Assembly (NCBI GenBank): GCA_023132075.1
Contig: JAGLYT010000100.1
Span: 1-5,983, forward strand
Direction of reading: 5' to 3'
Source: JAGLHV01 sp023132075 [NCBI: bacterium]
GTDB taxonomy: Bacteria > CBDUZB01 > JAGLHV01
DNA: 5,983 bases
Numbering within the stretch: position 1 is the first letter of the stretch; each line of letters opens with the position of its first letter. The notes under the pieces are model-generated. The model saw nothing but the letters and a program-made list of their open reading frames with translations. It had not been told where the DNA came from and searched no databases. Both the position numbers and the translations under genes were made by a program. This document shows positions 5,042-5,983 of this stretch, piece after piece.

Positions 5042-5983
5042 GTGAATCAGGAAAATATTTATGAGCTTATTATTATTGGGGGAGGGCCGGCGGGATTGAC
5101 AGCCGGTCTATATGCTTCCCGGGCAAGATTAAAAACGTTGCTCATGGAAAGTTTTTCTCTTTCTTCCCAGATTCTTCTGGGGGATACAATTGAGAATTAT
5201 CCCGGATTTCCTGATGGAATTAAAACATTTGATTTAATTGATAGATTTAAAAAACAAACACAGGCTTTTGGCCTGGAAATTGTTGCTGAAGAAGTGCAGA
5301 ACATAAAAGCAAAAAAAGAAGAAAATTTTAAATTATGGCAGGTTGTTACACAACAAAAAGAATATACGGCACGGGCCATAATTATAGCTGCCGGGGCAAA
5401 ACCGAAAAGATTAAATATTACCGGAGAAGAGGAATTTCTGGGGAGAGGGGTTTCTTATTGTGCTACTTGTGACGGAGCCTTTTATAAAGGGAAAAATATA
5501 GTGGCGGTCGGCGGAGGGGATACGGCCATAGAGGAAACATTGCATTTAACTAAATTCGCCGATAAAGTTACTCTTATTCATCGGCGTGACCGCTTGCGGG
5601 CAACAAAAATTTTACAGGAAAGAGTATCGACCGATAAAAAAATAGAGTTAGTCTTTAATTCGCAAGTTATTGAGATTGCAGGAGAGGATAAGGTGAAGGC
5701 AGTCAAGTTAAAGAATGCCAAAACAGAAAAAGAAACAATTATTTCCTGTGATGGAGTTTTTATTTTTGCAGGATTGTTGCCCAATACAGATTTTTTAAAA
5801 GGCCTTGTAGCTTTAGATGAAAAAGGTTACATTGTCACCGGTGTAGATATGGAGACGCAGGCAAAAGGTATTTTTGCCTGCGGAGACTGCCGTAAAAAAT
5901 TATTGTTTCAAGTTGTAACTGCCTGCGGAGATGGGGCAACAGCTGCTTTTTCTGCCACGCAGTACATTGAGGATTTAAAAGGA
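5042..5983 (+). CDS. trxB: Thioredoxin reductase (NADPH type), cut by window end
   Basis: FAD-dependent enzyme that reduces thioredoxin with NADPH, cytoplasmic. The frame gives 314 codons without a stop and ends in QYIEDLKG, so only the last few residues should be missing (E. coli TrxB has 321). Domains in order: FAD-binding GGGPAGLTAG (13-22), the redox pair C140/C143 in CATCDG, NADP-binding GGGDTAIEE (157-165) with HRRDRLR (180-186), and the FAD-binding C-terminal block FACGDCRKKLLFQVVTACGD (278-297). The HRRDxxR motif argues for NADPH rather than ferredoxin as donor. Oddities are C280 and C283, which form an extra CGDC, and F289 where the usual RQ motif has arginine. GTG 5042 follows the ccdA stop with no gap; AGGGG at 5029-5033 lies 8 nt upstream. 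The next ATG (5061) is out of frame. Confidence 0.95.
   Translation, partial: MNQENIYELIIIGGGPAGLTAGLYASRARLKTLLMESFSLSSQILLGDTIENYPGFPDGIKTFDLIDRFKKQTQAFGLEIVAEEVQNIKAKKEENFKLWQVVTQQKEYTARAIIIAAGAKPKRLNITGEEEFLGRGVSYCATCDGAFYKGKNIVAVGGGDTAIEETLHLTKFADKVTLIHRRDRLRATKILQERVSTDKKIELVFNSQVIEIAGEDKVKAVKLKNAKTEKETIISCDGVFIFAGLLPNTDFLKGLVALDEKGYIVTGVDMETQAKGIFACGDCRKKLLFQVVTACGDGATAAFSATQYIEDLKG

Noticed and set aside
5197-5784. Two short open frames on the - strand within trxB (5197-5379 and 5578-5784)
   Set aside because: Both sit opposite conserved TrxB coding sequence, including the CATC and HRRDxxR regions, have no recognisable domain and look like chance frames.
5042-5983. Ferredoxin-dependent flavin thioredoxin reductase instead of NADPH type
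   Set aside because: The nucleotide-binding GGGDTA and HRRDxxR motifs for NADPH are intact, which the ferredoxin-dependent enzymes lack.

Overview
The window is an A+T-rich (roughly 35-40% G+C by eye), densely packed bacterial segment in which every recognisable gene lies on the + strand. Strong AGGAGG-type ribosome sites precede trxA, panD and the tlpA-like gene. GTG starts are frequent: panD, the DUF89 gene, ccdA and trxB. The content is oxygen-sensitive radical SAM enzymes, a thioredoxin network, a clostridial-style TrxB C-terminus (GDC in place of GDV) and a CcdA/TlpA pair. This suggests a low-GC anaerobe, either a clostridia-like Firmicute or an uncultured anaerobic lineage such as Atribacterota. 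The sequence alone does not fix the taxon. No mobile elements, CRISPR arrays, tRNA or rRNA genes were seen.

Layout. Positions 3-68 look like the last codons of an unrecognised upstream gene, followed after 3 nt by a YhcC/YtqA-type (TIGR01212) radical SAM protein (72-998). After a 123-nt gap with a perfect 7-bp inverted repeat comes a classical thioredoxin (1122-1439). A 120-nt gap with nothing recognisable precedes panD, aspartate 1-decarboxylase (1560-1907). A weak AT-rich hairpin plus T-tract follows panD. Then comes a two-gene unit with a 4-nt overlap: a COG0731-type radical SAM protein (1992-2780) and a DUF89/ARMT1-like metal-dependent phosphatase with an N-terminal CxxC (2777-3685). A perfect TTGACA box sits between this unit and a tightly coupled redox operon: a TlpA/ResA-like thioredoxin lipoprotein (3753-4349), CcdA (4346-5041) and thioredoxin reductase TrxB (from 5042, running off the window's end within its last few residues).

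How the genes fit together. The second half encodes nearly a whole thiol relay. TrxB takes electrons from NADPH, the thioredoxin at 1122-1439 could carry them, CcdA moves them across the membrane, and the TlpA-like lipoprotein uses them outside the cytoplasm. The first half holds two radical SAM enzymes of unknown substrate, and PanD, which makes beta-alanine for pantothenate and CoA. The least understood part is the coupled radical SAM + DUF89 phosphatase pair. Its tight coupling points to a shared pathway, and a link to pantothenate/CoA metabolism through neighbouring panD is a speculative but testable idea.
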